From NCBI GenBank assembly GCA_964562175.1, contig CAZLRV010000002.1, forward strand, positions 46,963 to 110,962: 64,000 nucleotides of DNA. The letters are read 5' to 3'. Below, in pieces: positions 24,683 through 32,891 of this stretch. Both the position numbers and the translations under genes were made by a program. Below the pieces are notes generated by a model. That model was not told where the DNA came from and made no database searches. It saw nothing but the letters and a program-made list of their open reading frames with translations. The first letter of the stretch is position 1. The number at the start of each line of letters is the position of its first letter. This DNA is from CAZCJU01 sp964562175 (GTDB taxonomy: Bacteria; Bacillota; Clostridia; Oscillospirales; CAG-272).

Positions 24683-25651
24683 TCATTCCCTTACCAGCTC
24701 GGTGCATACTAATCCGGTAGTTTTGTTAGAATCGGGTAAAGATATTTCGCATTGAAAGTAGTAGTTTTTTGATGAATCCGCGATCAATCTCGGATATTGA
24801 TTGACACAGGTAGGGTGCATATTATTCAATATGAAATTATTTGCATTGTAAATTTCATTTTCCAAATAAGCAATATCAGTTTCAAAGGATGAGTCAAGCA
24901 TAGGTGCATTTAACAAACGCACACTTCCATTTGTATCTATTTCGATAGTGATTATTACATCTGTGCAGCAATGCAACAAAATCATTGTATGTGTAATAAT
25001 GTAACTTGAATATTTGTCTTTTTCTTGACTTGTTATATTCTCAATATCAAATTTATTCAGCGTATCCGTACCATACAACTCGGAAATTATAGCCTCGCTT
25101 TTTTTCAATGCATCTGTTTTTGAAAGGTTACCGTTTTCTCCACTACTGTTATCGCAAAAATACAATAGCGTTCCGTCATTTATTGAAAGCCGGAATGTTA
25201 CCGTGCCGTTTGAGTATTCGTCGTAATCGTAGCCGAGAAATGCGTTTTCGGAGGATTCCTTATAATCGAGCGTGTATGTTTTTCCGTCAAGCGTTATCGA
25301 GGCTTGAGCGGGAGCATCGGCGCGCTTTATCACGGTAATGTCACTTGACTCAAATCGAGAGTCATACGGTCTTAGCTCAACGTTCTCCGATATATATTTC
25401 GATAAAAAATCATAACTGCTCTCAAGTGAGCTGCTGTAATATATAACCTGCTTGTTTACCGGCGGTTTTTTCTCTGTTTGAGCTTCAAAGGTGTTTTCAC
25501 CGAAGCTGTTTTCCGTAACATCGCGGCTTGATGTAATATACGCCGTGTCGGATCCCGCTTCCGTTTGAAGCTTGTTTTCCTCCTTGACGCAGGAGGTGCA
25601 TACAAGCGAGAGAAGCAGAAGCATCGCAATTACGGTTATCTTTGCTTTCAT
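24683..25651 (-). CDS. Lipoprotein with PepSY-like region (paralogue 1)
   Basis: The 322-residue protein has a lipoprotein signal with Cys21 (LVCTSC) and a low-complexity linker. It shares SSENAFLGYDYDEYSNGTVT with the next gene and a related version with the gene at 61.6 kb. The segment LSKTDALKKSEAIISELYG followed by a beta-hairpin around VIITIEIDTNGSV resembles one PepSY repeat, a domain found in protease propeptides and inhibitors. It is the last gene of the DNRLRE operon. A role as partner or inhibitor of a secreted protein is an inference. Confidence 0.8.
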   Translation of the reverse strand: MKAKITVIAMLLLLSLVCTSCVKEENKLQTEAGSDTAYITSSRDVTENSFGENTFEAQTEKKPPVNKQVIYYSSSLESSYDFLSKYISENVELRPYDSRFESSDITVIKRADAPAQASITLDGKTYTLDYKESSENAFLGYDYDEYSNGTVTFRLSINDGTLLYFCDNSSGENGNLSKTDALKKSEAIISELYGTDTLNKFDIENITSQEKDKYSSYIITHTMILLHCCTDVIITIEIDTNGSVRLLNAPMLDSSFETDIAYLENEIYNANNFILNNMHPTCVNQYPRLIADSSKNYYFQCEISLPDSNKTTGLVCTELVRE

Positions 25652-25668
25652 ATTATACCTACACTTTT

Positions 25669-26640
25669 TTACTGACCTATATCGGGTGTAATTTCAATAT
25701 ACAGTGACCCTTCAATGTTATCGGAACTTGAAGATACAACACGACTTTGATAGTAGTATTTTCCCGATGAATCTATTATCAATTGGGGTGTTTCTTCTTT
25801 AAATCCAATGCGAAAAACAAAGGAAGTAGCTTCCATGGCTTTGTTGGCATCTTGTTCGGTAAAGAACTGTTCGGCATTAAATGTATACCCCAATAATGGT
25901 GCTTGAATTAGGTGTATATTACCGTTTGCATCCATTTCAATAGTGATCTTTATATTTGTGTAAAAGTGCCACACACTTGCAACATAAGTGATGGTGTAGC
26001 TTGATATACCATCCTTTTTGTTGCTTACAATATTTTCAAATTCGTATTCCTTTTGTACTTCATCGCCATACAGATCGGAAATTATGGTCTGACCCTTTTT
26101 CAATGCTTCTTTCTTTGAAAGTGTGCCGCTTTCAATGATACCGTTATCGCAAAAATACAACAGTTTGCCGTCCTTTTTTGAGAGTCGAAACGTTACCGTG
26201 CCGTCCGAGTATTCGTCGTAATCATAGCCGAGGAATGCGTTTTCTGAGGATTCCTTGTAATCGAGCGTATAAGTTTTCCCATTAAGTGTTATGGAAGATG
26301 TTGCGGAAACATCGGATAACTTCTTTGTGGTTATTTCGGTCGGCTCAAAACGTGAATCTATTGGCTTTAGTTCTATATCCTCGGATACATTGGAAGAGAG
26401 AATATCATAATAATTCTCAAGCGTGGGAGTATAGTACAATATCCGTTTGTTTCCGCTTATATGTGTATCGTCGGTTTCCGAAGATATACTGTTTATTGTC
26501 GTAGAGGAGCTTGTGTTATTTTCGTTTATCTCGTCAGACGTGAAACCGTTTGAATTGTCGTCTTCTTTCACACAAGATATACATATAAGCGAGAGAAGCA
26601 GAATGTAAACAACGAGCGTGTTTTTAATTATTATATTCAT
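25669..26640 (-). CDS. Lipoprotein with PepSY-like region (paralogue 2)
   Basis: The 323-residue protein has a signal peptide with lipobox Cys23 (LICISC). It is a close paralogue of the following gene: the SSENAFLGYDYDEY block is identical, followed by GTVTFRLS and the LSKKEALKKGQTIISDLYG helix. Like the copy at 61.6 kb, and unlike paralogue 1, it has a FNAEQFFTEQDANKA segment near the end. It lies 35 bases downstream of the DNRLRE gene on the same transcript. Confidence 0.8.
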   Translation of the reverse strand: MNIIIKNTLVVYILLLSLICISCVKEDDNSNGFTSDEINENNTSSSTTINSISSETDDTHISGNKRILYYTPTLENYYDILSSNVSEDIELKPIDSRFEPTEITTKKLSDVSATSSITLNGKTYTLDYKESSENAFLGYDYDEYSDGTVTFRLSKKDGKLLYFCDNGIIESGTLSKKEALKKGQTIISDLYGDEVQKEYEFENIVSNKKDGISSYTITYVASVWHFYTNIKITIEMDANGNIHLIQAPLLGYTFNAEQFFTEQDANKAMEATSFVFRIGFKEETPQLIIDSSGKYYYQSRVVSSSSDNIEGSLYIEITPDIGQ

Positions 26641-26675
26641 AATATTTACCCTTTCGACTATCAGGCGTTCAGTGC

Positions 26676-28157
26676 TTAATTGCTTGTTGTATATGTTATC
26701 ACAAGGGAGGGTTTGTCTGCGGCATTGTTGAACGATGCGAATGTTCTACTTGCATATGTCGTGCCGTTTTCCACATCCGACATTGCAGTGAAAATGATTC
26801 CTTTTTCCGGATCGCTGTTACCAATGCTCCAGTCAATAATAGCTAATTTTACATCAAATTCGTAGCGAAATTTTGGTTGAAGTGAATTCCCCACAGCATA
26901 AGAAATGATATTTCTCGACATATATGAAGAATAGCTATTCGGATCTACATTCGACCAATCCACAGTCGATTCGTTCCAAGCATTGCCCAAAAACTTATGG
27001 CAACGGACAGTAAACTCGCTTTCCTCGCACATAACATCACGCAGCTCTACCACCGCTTTTGTAATTGTTACATCATCGCCGAGTGTGCTGAGATCAAGTC
27101 CGGGGAATTTCATAAGTATACGTGAAATGCCGTATGTTTGACGCTTGCCAATATATAAGAATCTTGAGGACGGTGCGCAATCGTCAAGACTGTTAATGGT
27201 TACGTCCGATATTGCGCCCGCACCGCCGCTGCTGTAGTTTACTTCTATTGTCGGGTCTATTCTTATCGGATATTTTGTTTTTGGGTCGCTTAAGTATTCC
27301 GAATCGATATGTATGGTGAGCAAATAGCGTTCGTTTGCCCGAACGGTCTTTGCATCGATGGTGCCGAAGGTGTTGTTTCTGTTGTCCGAGGTGAATATCA
27401 CAATATCGCCTACAGTTGCCTTTACTGTACCGTTTTCGTCGGTCAGACAATAAGAGCCATTTATCCGCTCAAGTGTCAGACCGTTTGTATTTAGGATGAA
27501 TTCGTATTCCGTTTGTCCCGTATACTCCTTGACTACGATATCCTCCTTGAAGCCCGTATAGGTCAGCGAGTATTCGATATCCGTTTTGCTGTCATATGTA
27601 TACGATACGGTCTTTTCGTTTGCCAAGCGAGCAATTGAAGCCGCTTGCGTGCCGGATGAGCCGTTTGCCGTCAACGATTCGGCGTATACTGTCGGCAGCT
27701 GTGGGTAAAGCGATATTTTTTCGCCCATACCCGACAGGGTGATGCCGTCTTTTATATTTTTTGAAAATACGGTCGTTGAGCAGCCGTTTTTGCTTTTGAA
27801 CGAGCCGTTTGATACGCTTGCGATATCAAGCGATATATCATTTATATTGCCGTCGGAATCCGTATATTTCACGGGATAGCCGAAGATATAAGCCGTTTTC
27901 GAGCCGTCCGAATTCAGAAAAATTACTTTGTTAAGCTCGTTGCCCTCATCGGCATACAGCCTTTTTACGTGTGAGCGTGCGATTGCGTTGTCGTAGCCGA
28001 CTGCATCGGGTACCGATGAGCGGGACAGCACTTGACTTGCCTCGGCATCCTCATCTGCGGATGCGGAAGGGACGAACGAAAGTGTGCCGAGAATGAACGC
28101 CATGCAAAGCACCGTTGCGATGTGGCGTTTGAGCAGATAAAAATTGATACGTTTCAT
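26676..28157 (-). CDS. Secreted DNRLRE-domain protein
   Basis: The 493-residue protein has a signal peptide (about 1-34), a middle beta-rich region with repeated Y-x-x-S-D-G type strands of the sort that precedes RHS/YD-repeat surface proteins (IFGYPVKYTDSDG), and a C-terminal DNRLRE domain (about 330-490; YGISRILMKFPGLDLS, NESTVDWSNV, ASRTFASF and PSLVITY). The ATG at 28157 follows AGGAGG. It stops directly after the DNRLRE domain. The homologue at 62.6-64 kb continues into Ig-like, lectin and peptidase domains, so this one may be a shortened relative. Two PepSY-like lipoprotein genes follow. Confidence 0.85.
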   Translation of the reverse strand: MKRINFYLLKRHIATVLCMAFILGTLSFVPSASADEDAEASQVLSRSSVPDAVGYDNAIARSHVKRLYADEGNELNKVIFLNSDGSKTAYIFGYPVKYTDSDGNINDISLDIASVSNGSFKSKNGCSTTVFSKNIKDGITLSGMGEKISLYPQLPTVYAESLTANGSSGTQAASIARLANEKTVSYTYDSKTDIEYSLTYTGFKEDIVVKEYTGQTEYEFILNTNGLTLERINGSYCLTDENGTVKATVGDIVIFTSDNRNNTFGTIDAKTVRANERYLLTIHIDSEYLSDPKTKYPIRIDPTIEVNYSSGGAGAISDVTINSLDDCAPSSRFLYIGKRQTYGISRILMKFPGLDLSTLGDDVTITKAVVELRDVMCEESEFTVRCHKFLGNAWNESTVDWSNVDPNSYSSYMSRNIISYAVGNSLQPKFRYEFDVKLAIIDWSIGNSDPEKGIIFTAMSDVENGTTYASRTFASFNNAADKPSLVITYTTSN

Positions 28158-28251
28158 ATTATTGCCTCCTGAAACCATAATAATATTCGCGTAAAGCACA
28201 TACTTGAAAAGCATATGCTTGCCGCAATATAAAATAAAATGTATTTATCAA

Positions 28252-28280
28252 ATTATATCATATAAGAACGAGAGTGTCAA
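28252..28280 (-). promoter_or_regulatory. Promoter of the DNRLRE-lipoprotein operon
   Basis: A perfect TTGACA-N17-TATAAT promoter with TG before the -10 box reads on the minus strand. Confidence 0.9.
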
Positions 28281-28356
28281 GAGGAATGAGGCGTGTAAAA
28301 GTGAAAAAACGATATAAAAACTTTATTAAGTCGTAATTTGAGTGAAATATTGCTTA

Positions 28357-28385
28357 TTGACAAAATCGACCGTGCGTTGTATAAT
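28357..28385 (+). promoter_or_regulatory. Promoter of the tandem ATP-grasp operon
   Basis: A perfect TTGACA-N17-TATAAT lies just before the first ATP-grasp gene, giving a very short leader. Confidence 0.9.
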
Positions 28386-28408
28386 AGTAAAAAACGGAGG
28401 TGTGCATT

Positions 28409-29302
28409 GTGAGAAGTGAGCTTTACGGTCTGCTTGTCGTAAACAATTTTTTGGAAACAAAAAAATTTCTGTCACTGTACGAGCTTTTGTCAAAGAGTGC
28501 GGAAAGGCACGGAATGAAACTCGATATCAAAAAAACCGGTGAGCTTGTGCGTGTGCTGGGCGAGGACTTGAAGCAACGTCCCGATGCGGTCCTGTTTTGG
28601 GATAAGGACATTATGTGCGCAAGAGTGCTTGAGGGAGAGGGAATACCCGTTTTCAATTCTTCGTCCGCCGTAGAGCTTTGCGACAACAAGGCACTTACAT
28701 ATATTACCCTGTCAAAAGCGGGCGTGCGAATACCCAAGACCGTTATCTGTCCAAAGACCTTTGAGGGAGTGGGTTATTGCGATACCGATTTTGTTTATCG
28801 CTGTATCGATGCGCTTTCCTTGCCCTTGGTCATAAAAGAATGCTACGGCTCATACGGCTCGCAGGTATATCTTGCACATACAGCAGAGGAGGCATTGAGC
28901 ATCGTTAAGTCCGTATCGCCGCACGAGATGGTGATGCAGGAGCTTGTAAAGACTTCCTACGGTCGAGATGTGCGTGTAAATACAGTGGGCGGTCGTGTCA
29001 TATGCAGTATGCTCAGACAAAGCGCAAACGGCGATTTCAGATCCAATATCACAGCCGGCGGCGGCGGTGTCGCATATGAAGCGGACGGGGAAATGTGCCG
29101 AATTGCTCTTGCGGCATCCGAGGCACTCGGACTTGAGCATGCGGGCGTTGACATTCTCTTCGGCAGTGACGGGTATTACGTTTGCGAGGTGAATTCAAAT
29201 CCGGATTTTAAAAGCACGCTTGAATGCACGGGCGTGAATTTGGCGGATCATATTGTGGAAAACATGATAAATAAACTCACATCGGGCGGTGATAAAATAT
29301 GA
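28409..29302 (+). CDS. ATP-grasp ligase, RimK-like (first of two)
   Basis: The 297-residue protein has the RimK-type layout: an N-terminal pre-ATP-grasp domain ending FNSSSAVELCDNKALTY, and a grasp domain with LPLVIKECYGSYGSQVYL (ATP lysine), VMQELVKTSYGRDVRV, and the metal ligands in GVDILFGSDGYYVCEVNSNP. Relatives join an amino acid to a carboxylate using ATP. The start is a GTG at 28409, eight bases after GGAGG. Its last bases overlap the start of the second ligase, which suggests a joint pathway. The substrate is unknown. Confidence 0.85.
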   Translation: MRSELYGLLVVNNFLETKKFLSLYELLSKSAERHGMKLDIKKTGELVRVLGEDLKQRPDAVLFWDKDIMCARVLEGEGIPVFNSSSAVELCDNKALTYITLSKAGVRIPKTVICPKTFEGVGYCDTDFVYRCIDALSLPLVIKECYGSYGSQVYLAHTAEEALSIVKSVSPHEMVMQELVKTSYGRDVRVNTVGGRVICSMLRQSANGDFRSNITAGGGGVAYEADGEMCRIALAASEALGLEHAGVDILFGSDGYYVCEVNSNPDFKSTLECTGVNLADHIVENMINKLTSGGDKI

Positions 29303-30162
29303 AAAACGGCTGGCTTATATACGACAGGGCAGGGGCAGGCAGAAACGAATGGTTTATCAAGAGGCTTACCGAAGCGTGCTTCGAGTGTAATATATCGCTT
29401 AAGCTTCTGATCGAGGAGGATATTTCTTACGGAATATTCGACAACGAGGCGTGTATCATATCAAATGGTGAGCGGCTTGAGCGTGCGGAGCTTGCCGTAG
29501 TGCGTGCCATAGACCCGCTTTTGTCGCATCAGCTTGAGAGCATGGGCGTGAGGACTTTCAATTCGGCACGTGTAAGCGAGGTGTGTAATGACAAACGCCG
29601 CACGCATATTTTGGCATCGGATCTCGGCATTCCGACGCTTGATACGGTCTTTTGCGACAAACGGCACTTTGACAGATCGTCCGTACACTATCCGTGTATT
29701 TTGAAATCTGCATCGGGTCACGGCGGCTCTGAGGTGTTTTATATAACCTGCGAATCGGAGCTTTTACCGTGTCTTGAAAAAATCGGTCAAAACGAGTTTT
29801 TGCTTCAGACACGCGCAAACATATCGAGCGACGATATACGAGTATATGTTATGGGGCAAGAAGTGCTTGCGCAGGTAAAACGAAGCTCACCCGATGATTT
29901 CAGGAGCAATTACTCACTCGGCGGCACTATCGAGCGGGTCTATGATAAACGCTTGGAGGAGTATGCATTGAATATCGCATCGTCACTTGCCTCGGACTTT
30001 GTCGGAGTCGATTTTATCGTTGACGGCGGCAAAATATATTTGAACGAGGTCGAGGACGTTGTCGGTACGAGAATGCTGTACGCACTCGGCATTACGGAGG
30101 TGTGCGAGCTTTATGCACGTTATATCTCAAAAAAATTTGATTTTTTTTCGAAAGGCACTTGA
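29299..30162 (+). CDS. ATP-grasp ligase, RimK-like (second of two)
   Basis: The 287-residue protein is a diverged relative of the preceding gene. It shares FNSARVSEVCNDKRRTH, YPCILKSASGHGGSEVFY (ATP-binding lysine and glycine loop), LQTRANISSDDIRVYV, and FVGVDFIVDGGKIYLNEVED. The last segment ends NEVED instead of the usual NEVNSNP, so one metal ligand position (N to D) differs. The start overlaps the upstream stop (ATGA). The -35 box of the next promoter overlaps this gene's stop codon. Confidence 0.85.
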   Translation: MKNGWLIYDRAGAGRNEWFIKRLTEACFECNISLKLLIEEDISYGIFDNEACIISNGERLERAELAVVRAIDPLLSHQLESMGVRTFNSARVSEVCNDKRRTHILASDLGIPTLDTVFCDKRHFDRSSVHYPCILKSASGHGGSEVFYITCESELLPCLEKIGQNEFLLQTRANISSDDIRVYVMGQEVLAQVKRSSPDDFRSNYSLGGTIERVYDKRLEEYALNIASSLASDFVGVDFIVDGGKIYLNEVEDVVGTRMLYALGITEVCELYARYISKKFDFFSKGT

Positions 30163-30187
30163 CAAATAACGAAATTCGGTGTATAAT
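30159..30187 (+). promoter_or_regulatory. Promoter of the trpB T-box transcript
   Basis: A perfect TTGACA-N17-TATAAT promoter, whose -35 box overlaps the stop codon of the upstream ligase gene. Confidence 0.9.
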
Positions 30188-30193
30188 GTACAC

Positions 30194-30470
30194 AATAGCA
30201 AAACCTTTGATTAAGAGTAGTAGCTTAAGCAGTCTTACCTGCAGAGAGCGGCGGTTGGTGTGATGCCGCGGTGAGGGCTTATGTGAATGGACTTATGAGG
30301 GCGACAGGAAAGCATTCGAGCCGGCTGAATGCGAGTAATGGTCGACGGCATCTGCCCGTTACGGCAGAACACATATGTAGTATGTGGTTGAGTGGGCGAA
30401 AGCTTTTTTCGTCAATTCAGGTGGTACCGCAAGGTCTTTCCTTGTCCTGATCTTATGATCGGGATTTTTT
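30194..30470 (+). promoter_or_regulatory. Trp-specific T-box leader of trpB
   Basis: The leader has the T-box hallmarks: AGAGAG and GCGGCGGTTGGTG in stem I, a specifier loop GTGAATGGAC with UGG (Trp) at 30288-30290, and the conserved AGGTGGTACCGC at 30419-30430. An eight-bp terminator stem (30445-30452 with 30457-30464) and six T residues follow. Uncharged tRNA-Trp should pair with the UGG and the T-box sequence and prevent termination, so trpB is expected to be expressed when tryptophan is scarce. Confidence 0.93.
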
Positions 30471-30555
30471 CTTTTTCACGGAGTTTGCACCGCTTCTCCC
30501 ACATCCGACAGGCGGAGAAGATAATAATATATCGTCGGAAGAAAGAGTGTTAAAA

Positions 30556-31797
30556 ATGGCAGATACGAAAACTTATAAGGATTTTTCAAATTATCTTAAG
30601 GAATACCCCACGCAGGACGGTCGCTTCGGCCCCTATGGCGGTGCGTATATTTCCGATGAGCTGAAGCCCGCATTTGACGAGATAACGGATGCATATCAAA
30701 CGATATGCCACTCGGCTAAGTTCATTGCGGAGCTTCGCAGAATAAGAAAAGAGTTTCAGGGCAGACCTACCCCCGTGTATCATTGCGACAGGCTGTCGAA
30801 CAAGATAGGAAAATGCCAGATATATCTTAAGCGTGAGGACCTTAATCATACGGGCGCTCACAAGCTCAATCACTGCATGGGTGAGGGACTTTTGGCAAAA
30901 TACCTCGGCAAGAAAAAGCTCATAGCCGAGACGGGCGCAGGTCAGCATGGCGTTGCACTTGCGACGGCGGCAGCATATTTCGGACTTGAGTGCGATATTT
31001 ATATGGGTGAGGTCGATATAGCAAAGCAGGCTCCGAACGTAACGAGAATGAAGATGCTCGGTGCAAGAGTCGTACCGGTGACTCACGGTCTAAAAACGCT
31101 TAAAGAAGCGGTTGATGCGGCGTTTGAGGCTTACGCAAACGAATACAAGGATGCGATATATTGTATCGGCTCGACACTCGGCCCTCATCCGTTCCCGCTT
31201 ATGGTAAGAGATTTCCAATCGGTGGTCGGTATTGAGGCAAGAGAGCAGTTTTTGGAGATGACCGGTATTCTTCCCGATGCCGTTACCGCATGCGTGGGCG
31301 GCGGCTCCAACTCTCTCGGTATGTTTACCGCATTTTTGGGCGATCCTGTCGATATATACGGCGTTGAGCCGGGCGGTCGCGGCGATAAGTTGGGCGACCA
31401 CGCCGCTTCCATGGCATACGGTACACCCGGTGTAATGCACGGCTTTGAAAGCATCATGCTTAAGGATGCGCAGGGCGATCCCGCTCCCGTATATTCCATA
31501 GCGAGCGGTCTGGACTATCCGTCTGTCGGACCGGAGCATGCATATTTGCATGATTGCGGACGTGTTAAGTATGTGACGGCAAGCGATGAGGAGGCTGTGG
31601 AAGCGTTCTTTATGCTCTCAAGATACGAGGGCATAATCCCCGCACTTGAAAGCTCTCATGCACTTGCGTATGCGATAAGATACGCAAAGGAGCATAAAAC
31701 GGGTTCGATACTCGTAACGCTTTCGGGCAGAGGCGACAAGGACGTAGACTATGTAGCCGAGCATTACGGATACGGCGACCAATATTTTAATAAATAA
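30556..31797 (+). CDS. trpB: Tryptophan synthase beta subunit
   Basis: The 413-residue protein matches TrpB1. K103 in HTGAHKLNH is the PLP lysine, E125 in AETGAGQHG is the catalytic glutamate, and the phosphate-binding GGGSNSLGMF loop is present. It makes tryptophan from indole and serine. There is no trpA or other trp gene within 30 kb on either side, so it may salvage indole or pair with a distant TrpA. The ATG at 30556 is chosen by homology; a GTG nine bases earlier is possible. Expression is controlled by the Trp T-box. Confidence 0.95.
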   Translation: MADTKTYKDFSNYLKEYPTQDGRFGPYGGAYISDELKPAFDEITDAYQTICHSAKFIAELRRIRKEFQGRPTPVYHCDRLSNKIGKCQIYLKREDLNHTGAHKLNHCMGEGLLAKYLGKKKLIAETGAGQHGVALATAAAYFGLECDIYMGEVDIAKQAPNVTRMKMLGARVVPVTHGLKTLKEAVDAAFEAYANEYKDAIYCIGSTLGPHPFPLMVRDFQSVVGIEAREQFLEMTGILPDAVTACVGGGSNSLGMFTAFLGDPVDIYGVEPGGRGDKLGDHAASMAYGTPGVMHGFESIMLKDAQGDPAPVYSIASGLDYPSVGPEHAYLHDCGRVKYVTASDEEAVEAFFMLSRYEGIIPALESSHALAYAIRYAKEHKTGSILVTLSGRGDKDVDYVAEHYGYGDQYFNK

Positions 31798-31806
31798 TAC
31801 TTTAAG

Positions 31807-31841
31807 CCGACTCGGACAGTAAAATGTCCGAGTCGGTATTT
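31807..31841 (+). terminator. Terminator after trpB
   Basis: A perfect 12-bp stem (CCGACTCGGACA) with a six-base loop and a short TATTT tail. Confidence 0.75.
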
Positions 31842-31852
31842 CAAGGGATGTT

Positions 31853-32548
31853 ATGGATATTAAATTGTACGAGCGCACCCTTGGGGAGGGCTTGCCGTTT
31901 ATCATGCTTCACGGAAACGGTGAGGACGGCACTTATTTTGCACATCAGACAGAGCATTTTTCAAAAAAATACAAGACGATAGCTTTAGATACGCGCGGGC
32001 ATGGCAAAAGTCCGAGGGGCGATGGCGCATTTACGATAGAACGCTTTGCGGACGATCTGTATGATTATATGACCGAGGCGCATATCGAGCGTGCCGTACT
32101 GTTAGGCTTCTCGGACGGAGCGAATATCGCAATGCGCTTTGCCGCAAAGCATTCGGATATGCTTGCGGCGTTGATACTGAACGGCGGAAATACCGATCCA
32201 AAAGAAGTCAAACGCAGCGTGCAGCTGCCTATCGAGATAGGCTACGGTATCGTGTGCTTCTTTTCGTATTTCTTTGCGGGAGCGAGGAAAAAACGTGAAA
32301 TTCTCTCTCTTATGGTAAACGAGCCGCACATTACCGCACGGGAGCTGTCCGAAATAAACGTGCCGACACTCGTTATATGCGGCACCGATGATATGATAAA
32401 GGAAGAAAACACAAGATATATCGCAAACAGCATTAAAGGCTCCGATATGGTCATGATAGAGGGCGATCACTTTATAGCGGACAAGAATCATGCGGAGTTT
32501 AATTCGGTAATTGACGAGTTTTTGGACGGAGTGCTTCGCCAAAAGTGA
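31853..32548 (+). CDS. Alpha/beta-hydrolase
   Basis: The 231-residue protein has the oxyanion HGNGEDG near residue 20, the nucleophile elbow GFSDGA with Ser87, an aspartate in ICGTDDMI and the histidine in GDHFI. The cap is short. Substrate is unknown; relatives include esterases and C-C hydrolases. It starts shortly after the trpB terminator, so it may depend on read-through or on an unrecognised promoter. It ends just before the pheST leader. Confidence 0.88.
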   Translation: MDIKLYERTLGEGLPFIMLHGNGEDGTYFAHQTEHFSKKYKTIALDTRGHGKSPRGDGAFTIERFADDLYDYMTEAHIERAVLLGFSDGANIAMRFAAKHSDMLAALILNGGNTDPKEVKRSVQLPIEIGYGIVCFFSYFFAGARKKREILSLMVNEPHITARELSEINVPTLVICGTDDMIKEENTRYIANSIKGSDMVMIEGDHFIADKNHAEFNSVIDEFLDGVLRQK

Positions 32549-32587
32549 TTTTTTTGAAAAAACCGAGTTAAAATATGCGATTTTCTG

Positions 32588-32616
32588 TTGACAAAATCGC
32601 AGATATGTGGTAAAAT
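32588..32616 (+). promoter_or_regulatory. Promoter of pheST
   Basis: TTGACA, 17 bases and TAAAAT are followed by the T-box leader. Confidence 0.85.
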
Positions 32617-32621
32617 AACCA

Positions 32622-32860
32622 TGTACTGTGATGTCGTGTAAGTAGCGGACGCATTAAGTCGAAAGAGAACGAATGCCATAGGCTGTAAGCATTCGGCGGC
32701 AATGCGCTTGTGAATTTCAGCGGCGGAGTACTCTGCGAAAGCGTAACGTATAAGCAGGGTGTAATGCACACGCCAAAGCATATTTTGAGTGCGGAGAATA
32801 TTCCGAATCAGGGTGGTACCACGGGTAACAGCTCGTCCCTTTTACAGGCGAGTTGTTTTT
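32622..32860 (+). promoter_or_regulatory. Phe-specific T-box leader of pheST
   Basis: The leader carries a specifier loop GTGAATTTCAG with UUC (Phe) at 32716-32718 and the T-box core AGGGTGGTACCACGGGT around 32810-32826. The terminator stem AACAGCTCG with CGAGTTGTT and a T-run end at 32860. The UUC specifier agrees with the downstream phenylalanyl-tRNA synthetase genes. Confidence 0.93.
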
Positions 32861-32891
32861 ATTTTTATATATTTTGAAAGGAAAATGTAGT

